Origin: Akkermansiaceae bacterium
Lineage (GTDB): Bacteria; Verrucomicrobiota; Verrucomicrobiia; Verrucomicrobiales; Akkermansiaceae
Direction: 5' to 3'
NCBI GenBank assembly: GCA_026421245.1
Contig: JAPKDJ010000015.1
Span: 1-63,360 of the forward strand
DNA: 63,360 nt
The stretch's first letter is position 1, and every line of letters starts with the position of its first letter. The position numbers and the translations under genes were made by a program. The notes below the pieces were generated by a model that made no database searches, had not been told where the DNA came from, and saw only the letters and a program-made list of their open reading frames with translations. This document shows positions 45,458-55,074 of the stretch, one piece after another.

Positions 45458-46452
45458 GAAGACTTTTGAAAGTCCTCGACAATCTTAGCAAGTTCCTCAA
45501 CTGGAATCGCAAAAACCTCCACCCGGTTGGCTGCCGCGATATTCATTCCGACAAACTCCCCATCTAGAGTGAATATTGGCCCTCCGACGGTACGGCGGGA
45601 CAAGGTCGTCTCATGTTGCAGCACCATTGGGAATCCTGTCCGACGAGGAGACTGCTGGGTCTCCCCCCCACTCAACTGATCATTACGGTTCTGGGTTCCA
45701 CCGAAGAGTTTATGACGTGCCATTAGTTCAACTTCGAAATCGAGTGTCTCCTCTGCCCTCTTCACCTTCAGCTTAACCACATTCCCAGGAGATTTTGAGG
45801 TGAGGTATTTAATGAAACTATCACGATCTTTGATCTCAGTGCCATCCACTTCCAAAAGCTCATCGCCCTCCTTTAACCCTGCTTTCTCCGCTCCTGATTC
45901 CTTGGTGACATTTCCCACCAAAAGCTTCTCGTCCTTGGCATTCAAGGAAACTCCCAGCACTGCCGGGCTCCCGCCGGGAATTTCCCGCTTGTTTGCACTG
46001 ACGATCCCCGCTCTCGGTCGACGAAAACGTCTCTCAGTCGCGCCATTCGAGACAATCCAAGTTCCGTGGTTCACCTCAATCTTTGATTCTAAATCAACCG
46101 ATTTAAGTCCCTCTGCTTCAATCTTCACCAAGGCGACATCCCACGAGTCATTGCGACTGATCAGTTTGGGGCTGCGATACTTCTTGGTCCCCACTCTGAC
46201 ATGATAGTCTTTCACCTCTTCGAGCTCACTTGCTTTCGTCAAAATCAATCCATCCTCGCTCACAACCGTCCCGTAAATGAACAGTTTTGAGTTCTCATTG
46301 TTGTAAAAAACAGCACTGCTTTCCTGCAACGAAACCTGGACCGGCGAGAGGGCTTTTTGAATCATCGGCCCATTTTTCCTTTTCTCCGAAGGGAGCGAAT
46401 TGGCCGAAAGCGGCAAGGCTACGAGCACTAGTATCCTTAAAATCTTGTTCAT
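45454..46452 (-). CDS. HtrA-like trypsin/PDZ protein, apparently catalytically dead
   Basis: A 332-residue exported protein (signal MNKILRILVLVALPLSANS). It has the chymotrypsin-like pattern of the next gene: GTVVSEDGLILTKASELE where active enzymes have TAAHV, WDVALVKI keeping the Asp, and RRTVGGPIFTLDGEFVGMNI where active ones have GDSGGP. Both the catalytic His and Ser are therefore replaced. A PDZ domain (VGNVTKESGAEKAGLKEGDE to LKVKRAEETL, about 165-235) sits between the Asp region and the Ser region rather than at the C-terminus. It overlaps the upstream active protease by ATGA. Likely a regulatory or substrate-binding partner (inference). Confidence 0.82.
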   Translation of the reverse strand: MNKILRILVLVALPLSANSLPSEKRKNGPMIQKALSPVQVSLQESSAVFYNNENSKLFIYGTVVSEDGLILTKASELEEVKDYHVRVGTKKYRSPKLISRNDSWDVALVKIEAEGLKSVDLESKIEVNHGTWIVSNGATERRFRRPRAGIVSANKREIPGGSPAVLGVSLNAKDEKLLVGNVTKESGAEKAGLKEGDELLEVDGTEIKDRDSFIKYLTSKSPGNVVKLKVKRAEETLDFEVELMARHKLFGGTQNRNDQLSGGETQQSPRRTGFPMVLQHETTLSRRTVGGPIFTLDGEFVGMNIAAANRVEVFAIPVEELAKIVEDFQKSS

Positions 46453-47498
46453 GGTCGTTCTCCCAGTTTCAAAGTTTCTTCCTTGGTTTCTTCACCGCTA
46501 ATCCATTTTAGCTTTAACTTCTCTCCCGCTCCCAACTCGGTGAGTTTGTTGGACATGACTTCTTCAGTCGCCGCTTCGCCAGCAATCTCAAGAATCCGAT
46601 CTCCCATTTTTAAACCAACTTCGGCAGCAACACTCTCTTCCCAGACCTCGGTGATTCGCAATCCGCCTTCTTTAGCCTCCTCGGTAATCACTCCAAGGAA
46701 CCCCGACCCCGGTTTGCTCTTTTTAGCAAAACCTCCCTCCCCAATAAACGATCCTTTTTTTAGCTCATCCCAATGACTCTGAAACTCACGAATCGGAACG
46801 TGCATGCTCTCTTCCCGAGAGGCACCGACCCTGCTGTGAATCCCGATCAATTCTCCCGCCATATTAAAAAGGGGGCCGCCGGAGTCGCCACCAATTAGCA
46901 TACAATCAGATTGGATCGTTGAGTTAGCCTGCCGGACCAGCCGTCCGACCCGCACATTCACACCGCGTTCCTTGTCGAACCCCCCTGAATGCCCCAGAGA
47001 AAAAACCCAATCTCCCAGCTTCGTGGAATCATCCTTATCGACTTCAACAAAAGGAAAAGGCCCCTCATCTATAATCTGTAACATCGCCGAGTCCGTTTCC
47101 GAATTAAGGCCCAACGAAACGCCCTTCAATTCGCGGCCGTCTTCCATGATCACCTTGATTTCTTCATCAATCTTTCCTGTCACGTGTGCGGCAGTCAGCA
47201 CGAGGCCATCTTCACTAATGATCACAGCACTCCCCGATCCCCCGTCCATTTGCAAACACACCGTCGCTGCTCGCGTCCTCGCCAGGTTAGATTGCAAGGC
47301 TTGCTGGATCTCTCGAAAGTCGTCCAAAGTCTGGGGCGCGATCTTGTCGTTAAAAGCAGGTCGGTCAGCATACCCCCCTGCAATAAGGCCGCTTGATACA
47401 GCAAAAAGCAGATAGGCTGGCATGGTCATCGTAACGATCTTAAGTCCGTATCGGGGCAATGGCAATCGACAAAGGCGGAAAGGGTTTAGGAAAATCAA
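46449..47498 (-). CDS. HtrA-like serine protease with PDZ domain
   Basis: A 349-residue secreted protease. The first Met that gives a normal signal peptide is Met24 or Met26 (MTMPAYLLFAVSSGLIAGG). The triad is intact: His in LVLTAAHV, Asp in SETDSAMLQI, and Ser in MLIGGDSGGPLF. A C-terminal PDZ domain spans about 265-340 (VWEESVAAEVGLKMGDRILE). It probably acts in periplasmic quality control. It is translationally coupled to a pseudo-enzyme paralogue. Confidence 0.9.
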   Translation of the reverse strand: MIFLNPFRLCRLPLPRYGLKIVTMTMPAYLLFAVSSGLIAGGYADRPAFNDKIAPQTLDDFREIQQALQSNLARTRAATVCLQMDGGSGSAVIISEDGLVLTAAHVTGKIDEEIKVIMEDGRELKGVSLGLNSETDSAMLQIIDEGPFPFVEVDKDDSTKLGDWVFSLGHSGGFDKERGVNVRVGRLVRQANSTIQSDCMLIGGDSGGPLFNMAGELIGIHSRVGASREESMHVPIREFQSHWDELKKGSFIGEGGFAKKSKPGSGFLGVITEEAKEGGLRITEVWEESVAAEVGLKMGDRILEIAGEAATEEVMSNKLTELGAGEKLKLKWISGEETKEETLKLGERP

Positions 47499-47659
47499 AG
47501 GTCCGGCTAACGCTCACAGGAACCCCCGAACCTGTATAGGATGAACAGCCAGCCGAACTCTGAAATTTTCACGCTCTGAAGGTCTTAGAAAGGCCCCTAG
47601 TTGCAACTAAGTGACAAGCTCAAAGCCAAAGCTCTGTGAAACCATCACATTTTTTACGA

Positions 47660-48679
47660 CTAATCCGGGATGTCATTTTTTTGGCTCGAAGGAGGAGCCG
47701 TCGCAGATGAAAATGAAACCACCCCACCAACCCCGGCAGCATAAGGAGCTTCCAAAAGAAGAGTCCCCTCGGCGTCGGGGAAAACATACACTCGTCTTCT
47801 CTCAGCAATCCATCGGCCCATAAGCCCCAAGCCTGAAGCTGAAATAATAACTGACATCACAACGACGGCGTAAAACAGCCCAGGGCGTCCTTTCAATTCA
47901 GCCCATACCCCGGCCTCCTCAGCTTCCAGAATGCGGATCCTTGGGAGAATTAACGGCTTGCTGGAGGCAAGGTTCTCCCCGCCCATCGCCATCACTTTTC
48001 CCAACCAGTATAGGCGGATCGAAAGTTGGATTGAAAAACTCTCAAGCTGGGAAGATGGATCGGATTTTTCTAATGCCTCTTCCACCGCTATTCGGATCAC
48101 TTTCTCTCTCTCCGCCTGATTCACTGATTCGATCACCCGGTCAGAAAAAATCAACTGGGACTTCTCCGGCATTCCCAGGAAGTAAAAAACCACGGCCACT
48201 GGTTTTTCAGGATCAAATTGTGAGCGCACGACGCTGTCCAGTGATTCTGTTTCTGGTATCTCTTGCAAGGCGTCGAAAAGATACACAAAGAGATCGATAT
48301 CGGCATCCCGGGCATGATAATTTAGGAACCCCTCCCGATCCCGATACTCTTGGGTCGTCAGTAGTTTTTGAGGGTCATTCAGGAAGCCTTGGGGAGAATC
48401 GTGAAAATACGCTGACAAGAACTGATCACCAATGACACGAGACCATTCCACCGGTTCGAATCCCTCTTCCGGCAGATTCTGAACTGCTGGATCAAGTTCG
48501 ATTGGCTCATCATTGTTTGAATCCAAAAACTCGCGTGCAACCCGACCCAACAAACTTGATCCCGGTACATACTCGCCCGACTCCAAGGCCTCGAGTTCGT
48601 CCTCGTCCCACTCCGGAAGGGCTAACTCCTGCCCGCTTAGCAACATTGTCGATAGAGACACTGCTAAAATGAGTTTCAT
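47660..48679 (-). CDS. Membrane-anchored protein of the TPM pair
   Basis: A 339-residue protein with a signal peptide (MKLILAVSLSTMLLSGQE), an acidic segment (PEWDEDELEALESGE), a mixed alpha/beta middle region (about 110-225), one membrane helix (GLFYAVVVMSVIISASGLGL, about 270-290) and a short tail PYAAGVGGVVSFSS. The tail resembles the end of TPM-domain membrane proteins. It overlaps the upstream Zn-ribbon/TPM gene by ATGA, so the two work together. The exact role is unknown. Confidence 0.7.
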   Translation of the reverse strand: MKLILAVSLSTMLLSGQELALPEWDEDELEALESGEYVPGSSLLGRVAREFLDSNNDEPIELDPAVQNLPEEGFEPVEWSRVIGDQFLSAYFHDSPQGFLNDPQKLLTTQEYRDREGFLNYHARDADIDLFVYLFDALQEIPETESLDSVVRSQFDPEKPVAVVFYFLGMPEKSQLIFSDRVIESVNQAEREKVIRIAVEEALEKSDPSSQLESFSIQLSIRLYWLGKVMAMGGENLASSKPLILPRIRILEAEEAGVWAELKGRPGLFYAVVVMSVIISASGLGLMGRWIAERRRVYVFPDAEGTLLLEAPYAAGVGGVVSFSSATAPPSSQKNDIPD

Positions 48680-49344
48680 CGGTTTTGAGCCTCCTCTTTT
48701 ACCGATTGATCTGCAGTTCCCAGCTGATTCCCCTCTCGGGTCCGTTGCAACAATTCCCCCACTTTCTTAGGGTTCTGCCCTCCCTCGGCCAGGATCGACT
48801 CCGGATCCTTTTTTACTTTCTTCCACCCTTTGATCAAAGTCCCTTCAAGTTTTTGAATCACCGTAGCAATCGCCTCAAGGTAGTGACCCTGTAAAAATGA
48901 AGGGTGGCCTGCTGCCAGGGCTGCAAAGGTTGAGTCTTCATCGAGATAGGGAAGTAACGCATAACCAAAAGTGATCCCTGCATTCTTCGCATTCACATCA
49001 ACAACGATCAAAATTCCATTTTCGTTTGGCCTTTCGAGATCGACATCGACGTATGCAGCACGGTTCAGCATCCAGAAGCCAAACTGACGCAAACTCTGAA
49101 GCTCTTCAAATGCACCCAGATAAATGGAAACAAACAACTGTGGGAAGCGCGCTTCAAATCGCTCCAGGATTTTCCTCATTGGTTCCCGCTCCTTCATTCG
49201 TATGATCCCCGCGGCATCTGTGAACTTATCGAGACTTACATCATCGGCACCGAAAACCTCGTCAGCATACCACATGGCAAACCCGCAATGCGGGCACGAA
49301 GCCGCTGCACGGTGGATTCTTTGGACACATCGAGGGCACTTCAT
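48676..49344 (-). CDS. Zinc-ribbon plus TPM-domain protein
   Basis: The 222-residue protein starts with a complete zinc ribbon, CPRC then CPHCG (residues 3-21). A TPM-like domain follows (about 45-170: RKILERFEARFPQLFVSIYL, ILIVVDVNAKNAGITFGYAL, HYLEAIATVIQKLEGTLIKG). TPM domains are found in the chloroplast Psb32/TLP18.3 family and in bacterial membrane proteins. The lack of a signal peptide is notable for this fold. Operon with the membrane protein downstream. Confidence 0.72.
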   Translation of the reverse strand: MKCPRCVQRIHRAAASCPHCGFAMWYADEVFGADDVSLDKFTDAAGIIRMKEREPMRKILERFEARFPQLFVSIYLGAFEELQSLRQFGFWMLNRAAYVDVDLERPNENGILIVVDVNAKNAGITFGYALLPYLDEDSTFAALAAGHPSFLQGHYLEAIATVIQKLEGTLIKGWKKVKKDPESILAEGGQNPKKVGELLQRTREGNQLGTADQSVKEEAQNR

Positions 49345-49691
49345 CTGACTTATTAACTGGTCTTAAGTAAACGGATTCAATCCGCTCGACCAAGCCTTTT
49401 TGCCTGTTTCGCGGATTTCTTTCGAAAAACCCGAGCCTTGGACCGGAGCGGAGGGGGAGAAAGGGGGGTGGAGACTCCAGGGTAGCCCTCTCTGCCTCCG
49501 ACCAGTACAACAAGCTTACTGGGGACTATGCGCCCGAGAAGCACAAGATCAACCTGGACGCCGAGATCATCGTGACCATCGGAGGCAATGCCTAGAGCAG
49601 GGCTAGCGCGGACAACTCCAGGCGCGGTGTTTGGGCGACGATTCAGGTCGGCTCGTCGTAGGCGAAAGGCTTCTGGTGCATCATCATTTTA
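49345..49691. other. Spacer with a possible phage-type coding fragment
   Basis: This 347-bp gap holds no complete gene. In frame from about 49490, SASDQYNKLTGDYAPEKHKI followed by NLDAEIIVTIGGNA and a stop at about 49594 looks like the end of a terminase-small-subunit-type phage protein. The local DNA is richer in G than its neighbours. The identification is weak. Confidence 0.3.
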
Positions 49692-50540
49692 ATGAACTTG
49701 ATCTTCGCGAACTCATCCTTCCACCCGAGGTCAACGCTCGTCTCATATTTTAGGTTCGCCGCCTTCTCCACCCTGACGTCAGTCCATGCCCCGGCCCAGA
49801 TCCTCCTCTCTACCGGCTCCCAACAATTCGGCCGCCCCTCTCTCGGGTCGTGGGTGACTTACGGATTACGGTGCGAAACCGATGACCTACCCGCCTTTGT
49901 CGTCATGTCATCAGCTCAAAAGGTCCTTCCGGAGGCGCCGCCAACTTCAACTCCGGCTCCCTCCCTTCGGTTCACGATGGGATTCAGTTTCGCTCCGTCG
50001 GGGATCCGGTCCTTTATCTTTCAAATCCCAAAGGCATCGAAAAAGGGAACCGGAGAGCCGTGATCGGCGCCATTAACGAACTCAATCAACGACACTTCGA
50101 TTCCGTTGGAGATCCCGAAATCCAAACTCGCATCGCCTCCTACGAAATGTCCGCTCGAATGCAGGAGGTTGCTCCCCAGGTCACCGATATTTCCCTCGAG
50201 CCCAAGAGCATCCAAGAGATGTATGGTGCCCAACCTGGAAAGCGCTCATTCGCCAACAACGCCCTCCTCGCCCGGCGTCTCATCGAGCGTGGCGTTCGCT
50301 TCGTCGAGCTCTTCCACGAATCGTGGGACCAGCACGGAGGTCTCGTTGGTGGTCTCAAGAAGAACTGTAAAGACGTTGATCAAGCCTGCGCCGCTCTCAT
50401 CAAAGATCTCAAACAACGCGGAATACTCGATGACACCCTGATCGTTTTTGGCGGCGAATTTGGACGTACTCCCATGGTCCATGGGTCGCAATGATGGCCG
50501 TCATTATGAAATTACGGAACTCCAGATTCACCAGATCTAA
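49692..50540 (+). pseudogene. DUF1501 protein, truncated with two frame breaks
   Basis: The first frame encodes [20 protein letters not shown] then PAFVVM, a hallmark DUF1501 block. A second frame begins at about 49930 and runs [20 protein letters not shown] through [15 protein letters not shown], then [20 protein letters not shown] and [12 protein letters not shown]. That frame ends at 50494. A third frame carries [15 protein letters not shown] to a stop at 50538-50540, which looks like the end of the protein after an internal deletion. The N-terminal third is missing. Members are Tat-exported proteins paired with DUF1549/DUF1553 cytochrome-like partners in Planctomycetota and Verrucomicrobiota. 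No such partner is here. Confidence 0.8.
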
Positions 50541-51346
50541 CTCACTGGAGAACCCTTTAATGCTTCCAGCACTTCGGGGTCAAGTTCGATCAAGTTTTCC
50601 AACTTCGGGAACTCTCCATTCCGAACATCGGTGATATACTCATCAAAAGCAGAAACCCTCTCTTCCTGCAGTCTGCGATATTCTCCGGAAAAATCGCGAT
50701 ACGCTTTGGAGTGCCGCGGCAAGCGTTCGTCATAGTCTCCAAGAATGTCATCGGAAAAGAGAAACTGGGTATCACATCCCGACCCAGATCCCAGCGACAT
50801 TAACAACATCGAGGTTTGTCCAGAGAGCCAGGTCGCAAGCTGGTGTGGAACACATTCAATCTCCGCGGCATAGGCCCCGGCACTTTCCAGATCCTTCATC
50901 TTTAGGTGGAGTTCCCTAGCCTCCTCAAGAGTCTTACCAATTGCTCGATAATTCGTCCATGTGACGTGGCGAGGCACCAACCCCAAATGTCCTACTACTG
51001 GAATCCCCTCCCTGGCCATCCCCTCGATGACCCAAGGACTGGCCGAGCAGTAGACCGAACTTGCTCCCAATTCAAGAGCATGAAACCCCACTCGAATAGC
51101 CTCCTCCCGTGAAGCCAATCCGTGAGGAGTTGCACCTGATAAAAAACTTTTCGGGGCGGCCTCGACGAGCGCCGGAAACCGGGCCTGCGAGCCCAGCGAA
51201 TCAAAACTGCAGCTCATTAAATCAACGCCAGCCATCTCAGCGGCAGCCGCCTCTTCCGGTGATTTAACATGAATGTGGGACAAACACCGCTTCCCCTTTA
51301 GTTTTCGCAAATCGTGAACCGTGTATCTCTTTCTGGGTCGAATCAT
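50537..51346 (-). CDS. panB: Divergent ketopantoate hydroxymethyltransferase (PanB-like)
   Basis: A 269-residue TIM-barrel of the PanB / PEP-mutase superfamily. GHLGLVPRHVTWTNYRAIGK (about 118-137), LESAGAYAAEIECVPHQLA (about 153-171) and LGSGSGCDTQFLFSDDILGD (about 186-205) match the conserved PanB blocks. The metal-binding loop at the start is different (AGVDLMSCSFDSLGSQ), so either the substrate or the metal site has changed. Canonical PanB adds a hydroxymethyl group to ketoisovalerate in pantothenate synthesis. It stands alone, without panC, and overlaps the DUF1501 remnant. Confidence 0.75.
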   Translation of the reverse strand: MIRPRKRYTVHDLRKLKGKRCLSHIHVKSPEEAAAAEMAGVDLMSCSFDSLGSQARFPALVEAAPKSFLSGATPHGLASREEAIRVGFHALELGASSVYCSASPWVIEGMAREGIPVVGHLGLVPRHVTWTNYRAIGKTLEEARELHLKMKDLESAGAYAAEIECVPHQLATWLSGQTSMLLMSLGSGSGCDTQFLFSDDILGDYDERLPRHSKAYRDFSGEYRRLQEERVSAFDEYITDVRNGEFPKLENLIELDPEVLEALKGSPVS

Positions 51347-51393
51347 CCTTCACTGGTTCTAGCAGGTGGACAGAACGAAGCGCGACCACAAAT

Positions 51394-54300
51394 CTAGTCG
51401 GCACGTTCAACAAGAAGAGATGTCGCGCCTTTCGTCAGAGTCCGTTTTGACTCCTTACCATCCGACCAATGGATTATCACCTGCTTCGCGGTGTCTCCGG
51501 ACGGAACAGCAAATCGTTGAAATTGAGAAGATTGCGAAAGATACGACCCGCCGGCATAGATTTCCTTCGTTAGTATTTTGCCACTAGCAAGTTCCACCCG
51601 GATCGTCGCGCCAACCTTAAGTCCGGCTGAAGCCGCGAGTTTCACCGTTAGCGCAACGGCATCCTTTGAGGCCATAACTTCAAAGGACTGAATTCGATCT
51701 CCATTAATCCCAACAATCAGATCAGACCAACCATCTCCATTGAGATCGGCAAGGGCCACGCCCTTTGAATCCTCAGGGATAACAATTCCACTCCGGTCTG
51801 GTCGCACTGGAGAAAAACTGCCGTTTCCAAGTCCTCGCAAAACGACCGAAACGCCACCATCCATGCGACCGGTTTCGACCTGTGGAGCAAAGGAATTTTG
51901 CGCAAGAAAGAGATCCTCGTTGCCATCCGCGTCGAAATCACTGATCGCGACACCAAAGACCGGTGACGCCTGCGCAATAGAAGGCAGAGCCCGGAATTCA
52001 AACTGCCCACTTCCGTCATTGATCAGGACCCCACTTTCCAGAGTATTTGCTTCAAACCGTTGGGCTTTTTCCAAGCGTCCAGCATAGAGATCAAACAGAG
52101 TTGCTGATGCGAAATCATGAAATTTCGGGACCCTTTTTCTTAAGAACGGCATGGCATTACTTGAACAACTCAACCCCCGAACGGGATAGCAAACCCCGTT
52201 CTCAAATTCCGCTTCAAGAATGCGTTTTTTGCCAGTCCCGTCGACGTCTCCGTATAGCAGAAGAGCAGGAGCATCGTATTTGGTGTTCAGCCCCACATTT
52301 CCAACCACGTAGTCCATGTCGCCATCTCCGTCAAAGTCTCCGCCGGCCAGACTGTTCCACCATCCGGTTCGCCCTGCTAGCCCAGCCTCCTTGGTCTGTT
52401 CGCTGAGATTGCCCTTGTCATTTCTAAAAAACTTCACTTCCCCCCATTCATGCGCCACCAATAGATCGAGCCATCCATCGCCATTGGCGTCGGTCCACAA
52501 CGCCGCAGTCACCAACCCGGGAAACCGATCATTCGCAACGTTCTCAAATTGCAGGTCGCCATCATTTCGCAGGAGGCGGCTCATTGGTGATTCGGGATAG
52601 TTTCCGGGAATGACCCGACCTCCCACAAACAGGTCAAGATCACCATCCCGATCGTAGTCTGCGGCGCAAACCACCGATCCACTTTCTCCCTCGATGGGGC
52701 CGGCGCCACCGGGAGTCTTCTTGAAATTTCCATCGCCGTCGTTTAGATAGAGTCGATCCCTAAAAACCCCGCTACCGGGCTCACCCTCTACCCCTCCGCT
52801 CACAACATAGAGATCCTGATCTCCGTCATCATCCGCATCGAAAAATAAAGGCGCCATGTCTTCATTTTTTGCATCAACATCGAATTGAGCCGATCCCTTT
52901 TCAACAAAACCCACGGCATCGGATTTTTTCACAAACACCCGTCCCGCCTGACCCGCCGGGCTTGAGAGATAGACATCTTCAAGCCCATCACCATTCACAT
53001 CACCCACGGCAACCCCTGGCCCCATTTGGGAGTGCTTCGTAGGCAGCAATGGCTGTCGCTCAAAATCGTTAAAATATCCCTCCTTCGCCCGGGCCCCAGC
53101 CAGCATCGAGGAACGGACAAACATTGTCCCGCGAGGGTCCTCTTTTCCGACCAATTTTGAGGCTCCTGGCTCGTCAATCGTATAGCGCATCCCTACCTCG
53201 AGCCCCTTCAGAATCTGGCGCCCTCCTCCCGGCCAATCAATGATAAGCTTTTCAACCTGCTTCGCTTCACCGAGTCCAAAGTGAAGAAGATTGTCATTGC
53301 TCGACATGAATCCACGCGAGGCAGTCAAAGTTCTCATTTGTATCATGGGCTCGTGACCGGTTTGCATCAACACCGTTGCGCCCAATGCCCAGGAATTCTT
53401 TCTCTTGCCACGCAGTCGTAATGACAACCGTCCACCGGTCACCAGTCCGTTCCGATAAACATCGGGAGCACTACCGAAATTATTAACAATGAGATCAAGG
53501 TCACCATCGCCATCTAGATCTCCCATTGCCGTGCCATAACTCACTGATTCTTCATTGAGGCCCCAATCCTTTCCTGCATTGGAGAACTTCAAATCACCCT
53601 CGTTTCGAAACGCCCAGTTTTTCAAAGCGAGGGGCTTCTTGTCATTCCAAAAAGCTTGTCCTGCCGCCTGCCCCCGGCTCCTGATGATCGCTTCTTCCTG
53701 ATTTCGCAAATCACTGTTGAACCAATCACGGCTCATGCCAGTCGAAATAAAGACATCTTCCCTGCCGTCGCAATCGAGGTCACCGAACTTAATCGACCAC
53801 GTCCAGTCCGTCGCTGCCAGTCCTGTTAAAAATGCCACCTCATTAAACCTTCCTGTCCCAGTGTTCAGATAGACCGCGTTTCGCATGTATTGCGCGGGTC
53901 TGGGCCAATTAAGAAACCACGAGTCACTGTCCTGTCCGGTCATATTCCCCATCGACATCTTTTCCGTGTAGTGATCACTCCCCGCCATGTCCGACGCCAT
54001 GTAGTCGAGCAAGCCGTCGTTGTTAATATCGGCCACATCAGATCCCATGGAGAACCAAGGAGTATGAGGGAAAGCAAACGGAGCTACATCCCTAAACGTC
54101 CCATTACCCATGTTGCGGTAAAGGTGATCGGCTCCATAAAAATCATTGGCGACATACAGATCCGGATAGCCATCTGCATCGTAATCCCACCAAGTTGCCG
54201 AGAGACCAAACTCCGGCTCGCGAACCCCCGCTTCTTCCCCGACTTCGTTGAACGTTCCACCGTCATTCCGATAGAGGCGATCGAACTGTCCGGAGGAGAT

Positions 54301-55011
54301 TTGTTTATACCCCTGTGGGGATTTTATTAGCCCCGCATACTCTCGCATAATCTCCGGTTGAATCACGGGTTCCCCATTGGGGCCTCTCACCAGACGAAAC
54401 TTCACATCGTGCAGTTCTTCGCCCGGAGGAATCCGGTTCGTCAAAAGATAACCATCAAGATCGCCATCGAGGTCGTAATCACAAAAAGCCATCATCAAAC
54501 TCGCTCCCTTAAAATCGAGCCCCATCTCCTTTGCCTTATCCACGAACCCCTTTCCCTTTTGATTAATAAACAAACGATTGTGACCGTCGAATGCGCACAA
54601 ATACAAATCCAGCCAACCGTCTCCATTCACATCTACCCAAGTGCAACCGGCACCCCAAAGCCCCGGAGATTCCATCCCCAGTTCCACCGTGGCATCTTCA
54701 AATTTAAAGTCTCCCAGATTTCGATAAAGACGACCTCCGTCTGTCATCCGGGAAAGAAATACATCCGCATCCCCATCATTGTCAAAATCACCTAGGCAGA
54801 CTCCGCCTCCCGTAAACGAACCACTGATCTCCGCCGCCCATTTCGCGGGTGGCTTCCACTCACGCACAAAATCGATTCCTGTGCGTTCGGCACCAAGCTT
54901 ATCAAACATGGTGTCACCTTGCGGGGGCTCGGGTATTGCAAGCTTTTGGGACTCATCGCCTTGCGATTGCAGGGAAAGAGCAAGGAGAAGAATGCGATGA
55001 AGAAATTTCAT
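51394..55011 (-). CDS. Giant FG-GAP/VCBS protein with ASPIC/UnbV domains (CRTAC1-like)
   Basis: A 1205-residue secreted protein with signal peptide MKFLHRILLLALSLQSQGDE. Dozens of FG-GAP/VCBS repeats (FDNDGDADVFL, DVNGDGWLDLYLC, DYDLDGDLDGYL, GDLDCDGREDVFI) build two beta-propellers with Ca-binding Asp loops. Two ASPIC/UnbV domains follow the propellers: about 545-640 (ALGATVLMQTG, LHFGLGEAKQVEKLIIDWPG) and at the C-terminus (VGATIRVELASGKI, VIIHWSDGKESKRTL). The duplicated propeller plus ASPIC layout indicates internal duplication. Probably it binds ligands or polysaccharide at the cell surface. Confidence 0.9.
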   Translation of the reverse strand: MKFLHRILLLALSLQSQGDESQKLAIPEPPQGDTMFDKLGAERTGIDFVREWKPPAKWAAEISGSFTGGGVCLGDFDNDGDADVFLSRMTDGGRLYRNLGDFKFEDATVELGMESPGLWGAGCTWVDVNGDGWLDLYLCAFDGHNRLFINQKGKGFVDKAKEMGLDFKGASLMMAFCDYDLDGDLDGYLLTNRIPPGEELHDVKFRLVRGPNGEPVIQPEIMREYAGLIKSPQGYKQISSGQFDRLYRNDGGTFNEVGEEAGVREPEFGLSATWWDYDADGYPDLYVANDFYGADHLYRNMGNGTFRDVAPFAFPHTPWFSMGSDVADINNDGLLDYMASDMAGSDHYTEKMSMGNMTGQDSDSWFLNWPRPAQYMRNAVYLNTGTGRFNEVAFLTGLAATDWTWSIKFGDLDCDGREDVFISTGMSRDWFNSDLRNQEEAIIRSRGQAAGQAFWNDKKPLALKNWAFRNEGDLKFSNAGKDWGLNEESVSYGTAMGDLDGDGDLDLIVNNFGSAPDVYRNGLVTGGRLSLRLRGKRKNSWALGATVLMQTGHEPMIQMRTLTASRGFMSSNDNLLHFGLGEAKQVEKLIIDWPGGGRQILKGLEVGMRYTIDEPGASKLVGKEDPRGTMFVRSSMLAGARAKEGYFNDFERQPLLPTKHSQMGPGVAVGDVNGDGLEDVYLSSPAGQAGRVFVKKSDAVGFVEKGSAQFDVDAKNEDMAPLFFDADDDGDQDLYVVSGGVEGEPGSGVFRDRLYLNDGDGNFKKTPGGAGPIEGESGSVVCAADYDRDGDLDLFVGGRVIPGNYPESPMSRLLRNDGDLQFENVANDRFPGLVTAALWTDANGDGWLDLLVAHEWGEVKFFRNDKGNLSEQTKEAGLAGRTGWWNSLAGGDFDGDGDMDYVVGNVGLNTKYDAPALLLYGDVDGTGKKRILEAEFENGVCYPVRGLSCSSNAMPFLRKRVPKFHDFASATLFDLYAGRLEKAQRFEANTLESGVLINDGSGQFEFRALPSIAQASPVFGVAISDFDADGNEDLFLAQNSFAPQVETGRMDGGVSVVLRGLGNGSFSPVRPDRSGIVIPEDSKGVALADLNGDGWSDLIVGINGDRIQSFEVMASKDAVALTVKLAASAGLKVGATIRVELASGKILTKEIYAGGSYLSQSSQFQRFAVPSGDTAKQVIIHWSDGKESKRTLTKGATSLLVERAD

Positions 55012-55074
55012 TTAGTTGATACCAAAGAAGCTACTTGATACCAAGCGCATTACTCAAGAGGCTAATCGGCGCTC

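Noticed and set aside
54358..54795. 145-residue plus-strand ORF in the FG-GAP gene
   Set aside because: Reverse-strand shadow of Asp/Gly-rich repeats (His/Ile-rich composition).
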